From Primula veris (lineage: Eukaryota > Streptophyta > Magnoliopsida > Ericales > Primulaceae): a stretch of 64,000 nt of DNA. The stretch is taken from contig OY821745.1 of the NCBI GenBank assembly GCA_963682055.1, positions 3,355,501-3,419,500 on the forward strand, written 5' to 3'. Positions 25,101 through 36,800 of this stretch are shown here, in pieces. The translations under genes and the position numbers were made by a program. Under the pieces are notes generated by a model. That model made no database searches and was not told where the DNA came from. It worked only from the letters and a program-made list of their open reading frames with translations. How positions within the stretch are numbered: the stretch's first letter is position 1; each line of letters opens with the position of its first letter.

Positions 25101-26052
25101 GCAAATATGGTAAGTTGCAAATGCAGATTTGCTGTTCTAACGAATAATAGAATACCGTGCGCTATGGAGTTTTCTTTTTTGATCCCTTTCATAGCTATTT
25201 CCTACTTGTTAGTTGATGTATGGGATTGTATAATTGTACTTTAATAATCCATTTAGTTGTATTTATGATGCAGAAACTTCCACCAGCATTCGTCAAGAAT
25301 ATCAATGGTACCTTACCGTTAACATCTACAATAATCGATCCTCTGAAAAGCTCATGGAAGGTAGATCTAGAAAAGGTCGATAATAATTTGTATTTTGACA
25401 AGGGGTGGGAACAATTTGTACAACACCATTCACTAGAAGATGGCAACTTTTTGGTATTCGAATATGATAATAGGGCAATATTTCATGTTCAAATTTATGG
25501 AAATAATGGTTGCCTAAAGGAGTCGACTTATTTCAATCAGAAGCAAACCGGAGCTTCATCACTTCCCGATGATATGGAATCATTAAAACGTGAATCAGGA
25601 AAGAAAAACTATAAGAAGAGTGACAGAGCTCTTGAAGAAGCTAGCAAATTTAAGTCGGATTTTCCCTTCTTCACAATTGTTATGCGTCCTACTTACGTGA
25701 AGCATGGAAATCTGGTAATGTCGACTCAAATTATTGATTGATTTCATAAATTGGGCACATCATGTTTGACAATGGAGGCAATTAAATAAATTTTTATATT
25801 ATGCAGAATATTCCCACACTATTTCTCAAGACGCACATGATTGGAGATACGCCGGGTGCTACACTTGTTTATTCAGATAAGTCATGGCCCGTTCAAGTGT
25901 ACAAATCGGCAAAACCAGAGGGCAAGTTAAGTTGTGGTATACTAGCATTTTCGAAGGACAATAGTTTGAAAGTGGGTGATGTTTGTGTGTTTGAGTTGAT
26001 AGATTTTAAAGATAACTACATTTTTAAAGTTTATATCTTCAGATGTGCTTAG
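22198..26052 (+). CDS. REM-family B3-domain protein, two B3 domains
   Basis: Three exons joined in phase 0: 22198-22275 (donor GTACGT), 25274-25714 (acceptor TATGATGCAG, donor GTAATG) and 25807-26052, encoding about 254 residues. B3 domain 1 spans the first junction: RFFKVYLPDRSSKKM, then KLPPAFVKNINGTLP, WKVDLEKV, FDKGWEQFVQHHSL and NFLVFEYDN. A lysine-rich linker (about residues 115-150) precedes B3 domain 2: FPFFTIVMRPTYVKHGNL, NIPTLFLKTHM, LKVGDVCVFELI. The splitting of both domains at the same points is typical of REM (Reproductive Meristem) genes, plant nuclear DNA-binding proteins. The 2998-bp first intron contains a hAT-type MITE. The start codon is only 52 bp beyond a retrotransposon LTR, so the original promoter is 7 kb away. 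A related gene faces it at 26997-29476. All frames are open, so the gene looks functional. Confidence 0.88.
24104..24732. mobile_element. hAT-type MITE in REM intron 1
   Basis: A 629-bp non-coding element flanked by 8-bp duplications CTCCCAAC (24096-24103 and 24733-24740). The ends are inverted: CCAAGTTTTAAA on the left and, reverse-complemented, CAATGTTTTAAATAGCG on the right. Rich in TAGCG/CGCTA words. The same family sits in the neighbouring REM gene at 27416-27913. Confidence 0.75.
24316..24430. repeat. About 31-bp degenerate tandem repeat inside the MITE
   Basis: Roughly four copies of a unit resembling TAGTATATAACATGTCACAA TTAGCCCATT, decaying to the right. Confidence 0.75.
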
Positions 26053-26996
26053 CAAGCGATTTGCATACTTAAAATGTAGCAAGTCATTTGGAGACTGGAG
26101 TTTTATACTTTATTCTTAGTTTTCAATAATTGATACTCAGCTATTCACTGTAGTTTTTTGTATTAAGAGCTTATTTGGTAATATCTTATGAGTAAAAGGT
26201 CATTTATTTGTTTGATAAGGTAATGAAGTGAACTCATTGTAACTAGGTGTATTTGGTGAAATGAATTTACTGTACTTTTATGGTCTTGTAGTGCTGGATT
26301 ATCAACAATTAGTACAAGTTTCACTCTCTAATTTTTCTTAATGTACTTTTACAATAAACGGATATTAACACTGCCAAGCATCTCTGCTTATGTATATGCT
26401 TACGCAGTTGTGCTCCAGTAAACTTATTATTTACTCGGTAAGCGCTTAGCCTCATTATTAAGGTCGATGTTATTAATTTCCTGAAAGATGAACAGTAGAT
26501 GAAATGCAGAAAAACCGTACTGTATAGATTAAAATGTAGGACTTTCGGCAAAAAAGCACAACCTGAGAAGATGACGACTTTTATTTCATAAAATGTTTTG
26601 CTAATTTGAATATAGATGGACTTGATGCTGTGACAGATGACAAGTTTATGCAGGAGCAAGATGATGCAATATATTGCCATCAATTTTCACATAGCCGAGT
26701 TCTCTATTCCTTTCGGTAAATCATGTTTCTTGTCCTAATTTTTAGAATCACCTCGACATTACCTGACCTATGCGCTCCTCAACAATTCATGCCTGCATAA
26801 TGCTAGAATTTAAGATAACTCAATAGTATTTCATAGAGAACCCCAAAAATGAGAGTAAGAAAGGTTTCCAAATCATTTCAGCCAAAAAGCAAACATATAT
26901 CAGCACATCCGAAAGGTCAATTATCCAAACTATGCATCTGGAGATTAATTTTCCATAGCTCCAAAAAGTTGATAAACTCCTAGAACGCACCCTTAA
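26053..26996. other. Spacer between convergent REM genes
   Basis: Shared 3' flank of two tail-to-tail genes, presumably holding both 3' UTRs. A 120-codon ORF on the minus strand (26321-26683) has no recognisable domain, and I do not call it a gene. Confidence 0.5.
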
Positions 26997-27415
26997 TCAT
27001 TTGGCTGTTCGAAATATTATGACCTTCAGTTGAGGATCAACATGGTCAATCAATTCAAAAACACAAACATCGCCAACTCCTACACCGTTATCTGCAAATG
27101 ATCTCAGAAAAATCCTGCATTTTGTTCTTCCCTTTTCATAAGTGCACCTCGCAGACCATTTTTTCATACCCGAAACATTCAATACGAAATTTATACCATC
27201 TTTGCTGATATGCGTCTTTGCAAATGATGATGGTACACTCTGCATAGTGGCGTATATGAATTACAACTTGAAATTTCTTGATAATTAGATAGAATTAGTA
27301 AAAGGATTAAGAAAGATTGAATGCTTACAACACCACTTTTGCCAGTAACATAGGTTTTACTCATACGAACTATGAAGAAAGGTTTATTCGACTTATAAGC
27401 TTGAGCTCTTTGAAG

Positions 27416-27913
27416 CAGTGTTTTAAATAGCGTTATCGCTATCGTAGCGTTTTTTCGAGAGAAACGCTAAAAGCGCTAATAGCGTTGCTATATAGCGCTT
27501 TGCGGTGTTTTTTTTTTGCCTAAATATGCACTAAACTTTAGAATATATAACAAAAATAAAATAAAATATATAGTTATATTAGATTGTAATCAAAAAAAAA
27601 TCAAAAAAAAAATTGTTGTTGGTGAGTTTCGAACCCAGGTCTGCTGGAAATAACAGCACAGTCTTAACCATTTGGACTGCAGACACTTTTATGAAAATTG
27701 CACAATATATATTTATTATTTAAATCCGCTGTTTTTTTTTAACTCGCTATTTACGCTTTTGGTCCAGAATTTCGCGCTTTTTGCGCTTTTGGTCCCCTAT
27801 AGCGCGATTTTAGCGCAATTCCACCCAAAATCGTGATTTTTCGTTGCGTTTTTTACCAAAAAAGCGCTATTTCGCGCTACGTAGCGCTACGTAGCGCGAA
27901 TTTTAAAACAGAG
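27416..27913. mobile_element. hAT-type MITE inside REM exon 3
   Basis: 498 bp, flanked by CTTTGAAG at 27408-27415 and 27914-27921. Left end CAGTGTTTTAAATAGCG; right end, reverse-complemented, CTCTGTTTTAAAA. TAGCGC-rich body like the MITE at 24104-24732. It carries an internal tRNA-like segment (listed separately). No coding capacity; it would be mobilised in trans by a hAT transposase. Confidence 0.8.
27621..27696 (-). other. tRNA-like segment within the MITE
   Basis: Minus-strand text folds like a tRNA: D arm AGTC-CAAATGGTTAA-GACT, anticodon arm TGCTG-TTATTTC-CAGCA with a perfect 5-bp stem, and T arm with GGTTCGAAAC (B-box-like). A run of ten T follows nearby, as in a Pol III terminator. 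The acceptor stem pairs poorly and the implied anticodon AUU is not normal, so this is a tRNA-derived relic, not a working tRNA. Confidence 0.5.
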
Positions 27914-29476
27914 CTTTGAAGTGCTCCTAAAGATCCTCTTGTGGTGGCTGAAGTTCCTTCGCCACGATCTACTGAAAAAAAGTTTATTTTATCAGCAAAA
28001 CGAAAGAGAAAGAAAAGGCATGGGGTTTGTTTGGTTAGTAACCAGTAGTACACTTCTGCTTATTTTTCACTTTTAAGTATTGTTTGTTCGGCGTAACGTT
28101 CAAAAATATACTTAATGATAAATTTTGAGATAGAAAATTTACTTTTCTGAAAGAATATAGGGATAGTAATGCTTATTTTCTCAGAGAAGTAAATACTTGA
28201 AAAGAAACCTCTTCAGCTGTTTTACACTGTCAAAAAATTTTCACTACTTCCGTACTTTATTCAATTTCGCCAAACACGCTATAATACTTGTAACTAATCT
28301 TTCTGAAAAGTATACTTTTACAAATTACACGCCTAACAAAATATAAAATTCTTTTGTACTACGGCAGACTAAAAACTGTAGCAGGACTGCTGCATTTAAG
28401 CTAATATCGCTTACTTTTGACCTTCTGTGTTGGTTTTGAACTATCATTAATCGAAGAATCCTCTGAAAGTTGAGCACATGCATCTTCATCAAATTCTTCT
28501 TTTATATATGGTTTCGGGTTTACATTTTTAATGTTTTGTCGAAGAGGATCAGCACCGAAAGGATAATCTATCTCCGTGGCACTCATATCTAATATGATCA
28601 CGTTAAAATTGGAATATCCTTTGTACTTAAATACCAAGAGATGCCCAGGGCATATAGAGTAGTAGGCTATGAATCTTTTCCAACCATTGCATAACCAAAC
28701 GTCTCCACTTGATTTTTCCAATTCTATAAGCCATACCGCACCATTTGGAATTTTGAGAAGTACAAAATCATGAAAATTATCCCCTTGCTCCTTTATAAAT
28801 TTTCTTGGTATTTTCTGGCAAAATTCCAAAATCAACCAAGATCAGTTATCATGAAATATACTTAACTTTTAGATCACCTTTTCAATCTTTCCATAAGTTT
28901 TGCATATAATATAACAGGTATATGTGCATATCTATAGAGGTTATAATGATAAAGTGTGAATCTCTTTACACCCCATTATCCTACTGTAAAGTAAACTAAA
29001 CAAATGTACCTTTTTTGTGAAAACTGAACATTAACAAAAAAGAATTCTCTTTGAGATATATAACACCTTTTGCTTACAAACAACAAGGCAAAAAATATAT
29101 TCATTAAAAAATATACCTTTCATTAAATTTTGTTCAAGAAAAACTATCAGGAAAAACAAGCTTCGACTTGTTTTTTCCGCTTACACGCTGTTGCTAAATC
29201 TAAATGCTGATTATCTGTAGTTTTTTTTTTTTTTTTGCTGAAAAAATGTAGCATCATCTGGATTGACACACTATATTGATATCTTAAGAGCCTCAATTAA
29301 GTGTACACAAAAAATGAAAGCTGATTTCTATATGTAAATATGTACTATATATACACATGAGTAATTGAGTATATGGGCAATTTATAACCATTTATATAGA
29401 TGCTACAAGGGCTTACCAGTTTATTTTGCTGAATATTACAAAACGTAATTATCTTGAAAAAATGATTTGGCTTCAT

Positions 29477-30499
29477 TGAGTAACTTGATCCACCGTGCTT
29501 TCTTTCAAAAGTATAATCTTTTGTGGTAGATGGAAGGATTTTTGGTATTTTTATTGTAAAAAGTGTTCATTAACATCAATGCATGGGTGGGTAAGCCAAA
29601 AGACACTTTATTTATTGTCGAAAGTTGGAACTAGTTTAAACTTATCATTTTACAATGGAAATGGTGTATGTATTTCAGAGTTAGCATGACTTAAAATTTT
29701 TATATACATTATATATATTCAAAATAATTCAATCCTTAACTAATAAAAAATAAACATATATAACTTTCAACTCTCTCTAATCGCACCTCTATCTCTAACA
29801 CACGGTAATCGCAACTCTTTCTAACACATATATGTTAATTATAAAATGTCATATCCTAATTTTAAAATGTCATACCCTAAATGTTCTGAATCACAATCAA
29901 AAATCTAAAAAAGAGTTCATACCCTAATTTCAAAACTTCATACCCTAATTTCAAAACTTCATACCCTAATTTCAGCAGTAGGTATGTTTTTGATAGTTAA
30001 AGTTGTAAGGGTATGTTTTTTGTAATTTAATTTCAAAAGTAATATATTTTGTTAATTTATCCTTTAAAAAACTCTATCTGTTCATGTTTATAATTTCTTT
30101 GTTATTTCATTAATTGACATACTGTACATTATATTTGTAGATTTCCCTTGGCATGAATGTAGATTTAATTTTACAGTTTGTTATAATACCCCAACGAAAA
30201 ACTTAAAAAAAAAATGTAAGCTTCTAGCGGCCTAAAATCAGAAAGCGAGTCTTTCAAGTTTATCTTTTTTATTAAAGAAGGACATTACCTTCAAATTTTA
30301 TTTCATCAAAGTAGTGACCAAACCCAGTTACAAGCATTTGTAATAAATCAAAACCATAAGCTACAACCATACATCACCCTGCAAATCCTAATAATTCAAA
30401 AATAGTGCATTTTTTCCGGGTAGTTGTATATACTAGTACTAAAACATAGAAAAATACATGTAAAATAAGTAGGTTAAACTTAGCAGATTCGACTATCCA
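29477..30499. other. Intergenic with minisatellite copy
   Basis: Holds the short array at 29847-29972 and flanks related to 10430-11260. The 64-codon ORF at 29495 has no recognisable domain. Confidence 0.5.
29847..29972. repeat. 21-bp minisatellite, second locus
   Basis: Around four to five copies of CATACCCTAATTTCAAAACTT-like units, the same family as 10567-10772. Flanking CTAATCGCACCTCTATCTC and the AATATATTTTGTTAATTTATC region also match the 10.4-11.26 kb locus, suggesting a deletion derivative of the same dispersed repeat. Confidence 0.75.
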
Positions 30500-30920
30500 C
30501 TATCTTTTTTGAAAATTAGTTAGCTCATACCAGTCCATCAGATAAGGACCAAAAATAGATTTAGGCAAGTCGTTTCCACTATAGTAATTTCCACAAATTC
30601 CTTTTAGCCCCATTTTCGAAAGCAAATTTGCTGTAACATTTTGATCGCGCCAAACATGAGAAAAACTACAACCCACCAGACTAAAGAGCTCCAAAATGTA
30701 TTTTCACGCATTTAAGTAAGCAATGGAAACAAGAAAAACTCAATCTACAATAGATTTGCAATCGACTTTCATCATCACATTTTCTAAACTTAGTGAATAG
30801 AAAAGTTACAGACCCACCAAGAGAGTTCCAAGCTCAGAATCTAATGAGCATACACCATCAAAATGAGTACAAAAAACTGTCAAAAATTTATCCCTCTCAT
30901 CTCTAATGATACCACCGGCC
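30500..30920 (-). pseudogene. RNase H domain remnant of a LINE-like element
   Basis: Minus-strand pieces read GGIIRDERDKF, then SLDSELGTLL, and after a frame break HVWRDQNVTANLLSKMG, ending at a stop. These align in order with the RNase H domain at the end of the L1 ORF2 in this window (GGILRDHKGM ... HVYREQNQAADGLAKMG). The catalytic region is degenerate and shifted, and no reverse transcriptase is attached. Either a 5'-truncated LINE or a captured RNase H fragment. Confidence 0.65.
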
Positions 30921-33808
30921 ACCAAAGTTTATCTGAAATTCTGAATCGAGTTTTTAATACGAATCATGCTTTTTTAAACAATACAAATTATCACACATAA
31001 TAATAAACTAATGGAAAATACATACTAATTTCAAGAGCACGATTATCGTCATCGTCCCCATTATCAACGAAATATATCCTAAAACTAGGCGACCCAGGAA
31101 AAACAACACTACTATGGACTCCTCTTTGGTTGACTCAAGTCGCCTTCTTCGCTGGACCTCTTCAATGCGACAACGGAGTATAGGGCGGAACCTGGCTGGG
31201 ATCGACTCTGGGTTCACATTCTTTAGTCGAGACACGCCGCACCCTCTGGCATGGATGAGAGAGGGAGAGAGAGATGAATTAGTTGCAGGGAATAACGGTT
31301 GTTGTTGTATGAAGGGTTTATATATGTTTGTTTGTTTTTGTTTTCTATTTATGGGGGAAAGGATTTTGGAATATATTGCTTGGATTTTTCAGGTTTTTCA
31401 AGCTGGTTTCATTTGGCTATTTTTGATGTATGATGTTATAATTATCTTGAGAACGAGAAATATTTTTATACAAGGAGCCTTTCTAGTTCATGATTCATGA
31501 TCAAAGCTGTGAGCGATGCGTATATACTTGTCGGACGAGAAACTAAGTCAAAGTGTATGTTAAAATGAACTACAACACCCTCATATTGAGAAAACTTTGA
31601 ATTTTTCTTCATGTATATTGCTTTAAAGTTGACGATTATGTTTTTTAGCCCCTCGTAATTACATATACACATAATTCAACTTCACCCACAACAAAATCCC
31701 GGTACCACCACTATTCTTTGTAAAATCACGAGATACGTTATTGAAGGCAATCTGCAGGACTATCTTGATGTCAAAACAAGTACGATGAGCAAAATATATC
31801 AAATATAAAAGAGAGCAAATATGTAATTAAACTATTGTCACGATACTTAGATTCAATGGTTAAGAGCAAACAACGAGAAATAGCTTGCACGGTTATTGAA
31901 GATTCAAATAGAAAATAATAACAGGACAATAAGTGCGATTCGGGTCAATCAACAAGTATAGATCAATACACTTGTAATTCTGATGTTGTCTTGTGTCAAA
32001 ATGTATTCTCATAGAACAAAATAGACCTGGCATAGGCTACACACACATGCCCACACAAACACAAGAGTTGTTGGTGTATACATGCATATTGAGGCATTTT
32101 ACTTGTCATGTTTTTTTGGGTTGATTAAGAATTAAGATTAGGTTCGCAAGTTGAGAATAATTTCTTGATGTAAAATTTAGAATTTTAAAATTCCCGGCGT
32201 AAAATTTTAGTTTTGAGAAAAAGTATCAATGAAATTCTGCTTAAGCGGGCACCTTAATTTTGACAATCTAACCTATGTTAGAGATCTTAAGAACCATTTA
32301 AGATTCAGCAAATTAACAGAAAACTCTCAAACTTTTCGGAATTAATTCTTTTATTCTCATAAGCAATACGTATGGAGAGGTCAGGTGAAAATGTAAATAG
32401 AATTTTGGTTGGTAAGTAGAAAGACTATATATCTGATACAATTAATGATTTAACTAAATCTAAAGGTTATAGGCAGGGTAAGTTATTATTATAACTTATA
32501 AGGACAGGTAGTAAGTCAACTTCAGCATTACTCAATAGAGATTAGAGACCTACTATATTTACTGTTTAATTCGAAGGTGTGTGTTTTTTCAAAAAAAAAA
32601 CTGGTAAAGATTTTTGATTTTATATTCAATCCTCGTGTGAATTTAATGAATTTTTATTGAGAAAAAAAATAAAGGATCCTGGTCATTTATTTATTTTCTT
32701 AGTTTATAAGTAGCAGAACGATAAATAATAAGTTTTCTAAAGACATTGAAATCTCATCAGAGTTAATTATACCATTTTGAGAAAACATTTTACCTAAATT
32801 ATCAAAATCATGATGTCTTCCCGGTTAGAGATACAGGAACCCTCCTTCGAGAGCTTGGTTTTATGGGTGGATCTTGTGTCGCGGCGGTGGTAGCCATATC
32901 AGGAAAGAAAATACAAAATCTGCGATCCCCTGCAAACTCTAAACAATTCATAGCAGTTGTCGAGGAGTTTTTATTTTTTTGACAAGGATAAAGAGGAAAA
33001 CTTGAAGTAACAAAGTTAAGAGAAAATTGTACCAACCATATCAGATTCTATCATTTTAATATGACCTATCAAATCTAGATAGTTGTCCCAAGATCACCAC
33101 ATTACACACAAGTTTAGTTCGTGAGTTGTATATTTTGTTTTCGTTTTCTTCTAGCAAGAGTTGTACATTTCACTGGTCAGCTCAAAAGCTGGTTCTTTTT
33201 CTTCTTACCTGAAAATTGGAAATCCAGATCGAATGAACACAGATTTCTTTCATCAGTCATAAACAAGCAAAACTTGCTTGTTTAAAAATGCAACCAAACA
33301 AGCCCATGGTAGATTGAGTATAAATATTGGTTCTGATGGAGAAATTGAGTATAAATAGAAAGGGAGGAAGGAGAAATTAATTTCACGATTCTGAACAAGT
33401 TAGTGTAAGAAGGCAAAGCTTTTGAACAATTCAAATTAATTAACAGTTATCCAATTACAACACAATAGACCGTCAAAGATGGAATCGATTACATGTTTCA
33501 ACTGGTTTGATATGTAACTGAATGTACAGTTCCAAAATATCAGTAAGGTTGCTCAATGAGTCACGAGCTCGAACAATCGAACACACAAAAGTAACAATAT
33601 AGTTACGAACATCAATAGTACTACTGTATATATGCAACTCTATGAGCTCGATATGAAAGGCGCAAGCTCTTATTTCACACCCTTGTAGTAATATTGAACA
33701 AAAGGCCATTCACACAACAAATGCAATGAAAAGAGAGAATTTCTTAATCTTTCATAATCATATAAACATACAATCCAAGCGAATGATAATATCCTCTGAA
33801 CATAATTA
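30921..33808. other. Intergenic, no convincing gene
   Basis: A GC-richer island at about 31100-31260 has overlapping ORFs on both strands (128 codons +, 75 codons -) without recognisable domains. A second, around 32810-32990 on the minus strand, might be a decayed exon. The rest is AT-rich. Confidence 0.4.
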
Positions 33809-36800
33809 TTATGTATTGCTACTATCAACACGAGCAATCCGATTCGAGTCCCCAATTTGGGACGCCATCGAAACAACTTCCGGGGACAAGTTCCAGTTGC
33901 TACTTCTTCTCCCCACACTTGTTTGTCTCGGATACAAATTCCCTTGTAAATCACCATTTTCATTACGACAAACACGACTACCTAAATCACCCTGAGGAGA
34001 TGTATATTCAACACTTTCATCATTGCTATATTCACCTTCATTTCCAGAGGTATCATCGAAAGCCGTCTTTCTTCTCATTTCTGTTTCATTTGCGGATTTA
34101 GTCATGCTCCGGCTAACAAAAGAACTGCCCATTATATGAGCTGGGATTTCGGGCTCGAGTGGTACCATTGCCCTGAATCTGTTCTTAGATGGGGGAATTT
34201 TGGTGCAAAAAACCTCTGAGAAGTTTTTGGATACCCCTCTGTTGTAAGGGTTGTCTCGTCGATCATAGCGGTATCTGAAGTTCTCGTATGTGGACTGCCA
34301 AATTCATAGAAAGAAGAGGGGAAAATTAGATCTCTTATTCCTGGAGGTCAAATAGAATAATTTAAATAGTTATCTAGGGTTATTTACAGTTTATCATTAG
34401 ATCTCGATATTGTACACCGACCTACAAAACAAGCAATTTCCATGATGGTTCATCATACTCGGCCTAGTTTGGTAGCATCATTTGGAGGTCAAGTTTGAAT
34501 TAGTAGTCCGGTGAACCCCATAACTAAAGCGTTTGGCAAGACACTTTCTATCCGGATTATATAAAGCGTTTGGCTCAAACCCCGGTTTATGGTTTTTACC
34601 TATGGAGTATGCTACAGTCGCCAAAAATGCAACTCTAGTGTATTAATTGCTAATTTTGGGTTGGTGCACAAAATGGGAATGTGGTGATAACTGATATGTT
34701 TACAAACTATGATTCTCCAACTTATATGCAAGTAAAAATGAAATACAGATAAGGTAAAGATTCTTTCAGTAGTACTCTGTCAGGCTGAATTAACTTTTCC
34801 TGTTTGTTTGAGCCACCAGCGTTTCAACTGCTAATAAGAGTAATATGTCTTGAAGAGAGATGTGCAGTAGCTAAGCATCCTGGCTTTCTTTCTTGTTTGG
34901 ATAAGTTTGATAATTTATACAAGTATGCAAAGGATATAATCCGGATTAAACAGTGCAGTCCTGAAATATACTTGTAATTTAAGGAACACTACAATCCAAT
35001 AAGATCTCGTTCTGATTCAAGTAATAGGTGGGAAATCAGTGAAAAGGAGCAACACCACATTTCGTGAAGGAACAGAATGACGATATGCTAATAAGGTTGA
35101 GGAAATTAACTCATACCTGGTTTGTCCCAATGAGATAAAGATGGAATACAGTGAGTCCACCAACAAACCACACAGCTATGAAAGCATAAATGATCAGAGC
35201 AATGGAAGCTGGAGTTTTGCACATTGCCTTCCAAATCGACACATGCTCACTATTTCTTATTTTTATTATAAGTACCCAGCAAAAAGCAAACACATACAGG
35301 CAAAGAAGAGTTGCTGAGGAGACGAACATGAAGAAGAACCGATAGTTTCTCTGCACCAAGATTAAACAAAGAATTAGTTCAGAATCAAAAACATATTCAT
35401 GAACCTGCCACTGTAAATGTAACGTAAAACAATCACCAGAGAAAGCAAACGTAATTCCTATTGTGTATTTTATTTCATCAAAGAAATACTCAGTTTTACA
35501 AGATATAAACTCAGTTTTGCAATATATACCATAGTTGCACAAAGCGGGAGCGGTAGTGGAGCGAAGAAGCAGATGGTAGTAGAGTTAAGGAAACGTTTTC
35601 CGAAGCGCCTAGGAGAAATCATTTTTTTTTACAACTTATGCAATAAAATACGATTAAACGATAAAAATCTCTTAATACTTAAAAAAGTAGGGTTGGGTAA
35701 TATATACATATGCTGACTAATAGGCAAACAAAATTGCTTACTAAGGTTATATCTCTTCAAACCCTACAAGTTACTTGCATCTTTTTCAAATTTAGATTAA
35801 ACGCAAATAATAAACTAAATTTGCGATTGTTTCAGCCGTTAAATGTTAATATAAGTGAACTATATAAACTAAAGTCGGTAAATATCTAATTCATTTAATT
35901 TTGATTTTTCCATTTTTCTCCGAAAATAGACCTTTGACTTCTGTTCCACATCTGCTATCCGCAAGGAAATACAAAGTATCGATTAAGGGATGATATTTTT
36001 GAAGAGATGAACTTGCGAGTAAATGCTTTTTTCGAAATAATCAGAACCAGTATACACAAAGGGCATTCCAACTTAAGGTAACATGGATTTCCAAAATAAC
36101 TTAAGCTGACATAGAAATGTAGGAGAAGATGTTAGCTGGCTACACTTATAACCAAAACTATTACCAGAAAAAAAATTACTAATAAATTTAAAATAGATAT
36201 CATACCTTTCCAATACACTGTCCGACCCAAGGGCAGTGATGGTCAAAGCGTTGAACACAATTATTGCAAATTGAACAGTGTGAGCAACGAGGAGGTCGAT
36301 ACAGCATACAAGTATCACAGTACTTAATCCTCACTGTTATACCATTAACAACAACATCCTTGACGCGAGGTAACCGTAGCTGTGGTGTTTGACCAATCTC
36401 AGTGCTATTATTAAAGCTCTCTAGTTCTGGAGGGTGAGCATTACGAGGAATTATACCAGGATCTCTTCCAGATGTCATTAAAAGAAGAATTATATCCTGT
36501 TGCAATAATTTGTCCCCAAAAATCAATTTTCAAAATAATATTTAACTACTTAAGCAACTATCGCAAATTCAATACTTGTAGCATGCTACGTTGGGTAAAA
36601 GAACACATTTGTTCTTAATCTTCATGAGCGAAATCATAATAGTGAACCAGATTGTAGGTGTCTCTTAAGTATCCAATGACAGTGTTAATTAAACTCAATA
36701 TACAAAGTCAACAATAAAAATACAGACTTTTCTTGCAGGGTCCTCATACGGAGACCAAGTTAACCCCCCAGCCCACCGTCCTCTTTAGGCATGTGTGCAC

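Larger units (their letters stand above)
26997..29476 (-). pseudogene. REM-family B3 gene interrupted by a MITE
   Basis: Four exons read on the minus strand. Exon 1 is 29476-29417 (MKPNHFFKIITFCNIQQNKL, donor GTAAGC). Exon 2 is 28814-28415 (KIPRKFIKEQGDNF..., WLIELEKSSGDVWLCNGWKRF, LLVFKYKGYSNFNVII; donor GTAAGC, phase 1). Exon 3 is 27971-27329 but contains a 498-bp MITE plus one 8-bp duplicate. Exon 4 is 27239-26997 (SVPSSFAKTHI, VGDVCVFELIDH), ending at TGA. Without the MITE and one duplicate, exon 3 is 137 nt, its two halves join in frame (GALQRAQAYKSNKPFFIVRM) and both flanking phases agree. The architecture is two B3 domains with an acidic/Lys linker, like the convergent gene at 22198-26052, from which it probably arose by inverted duplication. 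As it stands the insertion adds 506 bp (not a multiple of 3), so the second B3 domain is lost unless the MITE is spliced or excised. Confidence 0.82.

Noticed and set aside
28961..29060. Alternative exon 1 for the minus-strand REM gene, reading FFFVNVQFSQKR
   Set aside because: The donor would be in the wrong phase and no start codon is in frame. The exon at 29476-29417 has a start, a good donor and the right phase.
32808..33035. 75-codon minus-strand ORF in a GC-richer patch
   Set aside because: No homology recognised and no splice partner found; could be a decayed exon but not supportable.
33670..34101. ORFs on both strands overlapping the PAT last exon
   Set aside because: Out-of-frame shadows; only the minus-strand frame that joins the preceding exon is supported.
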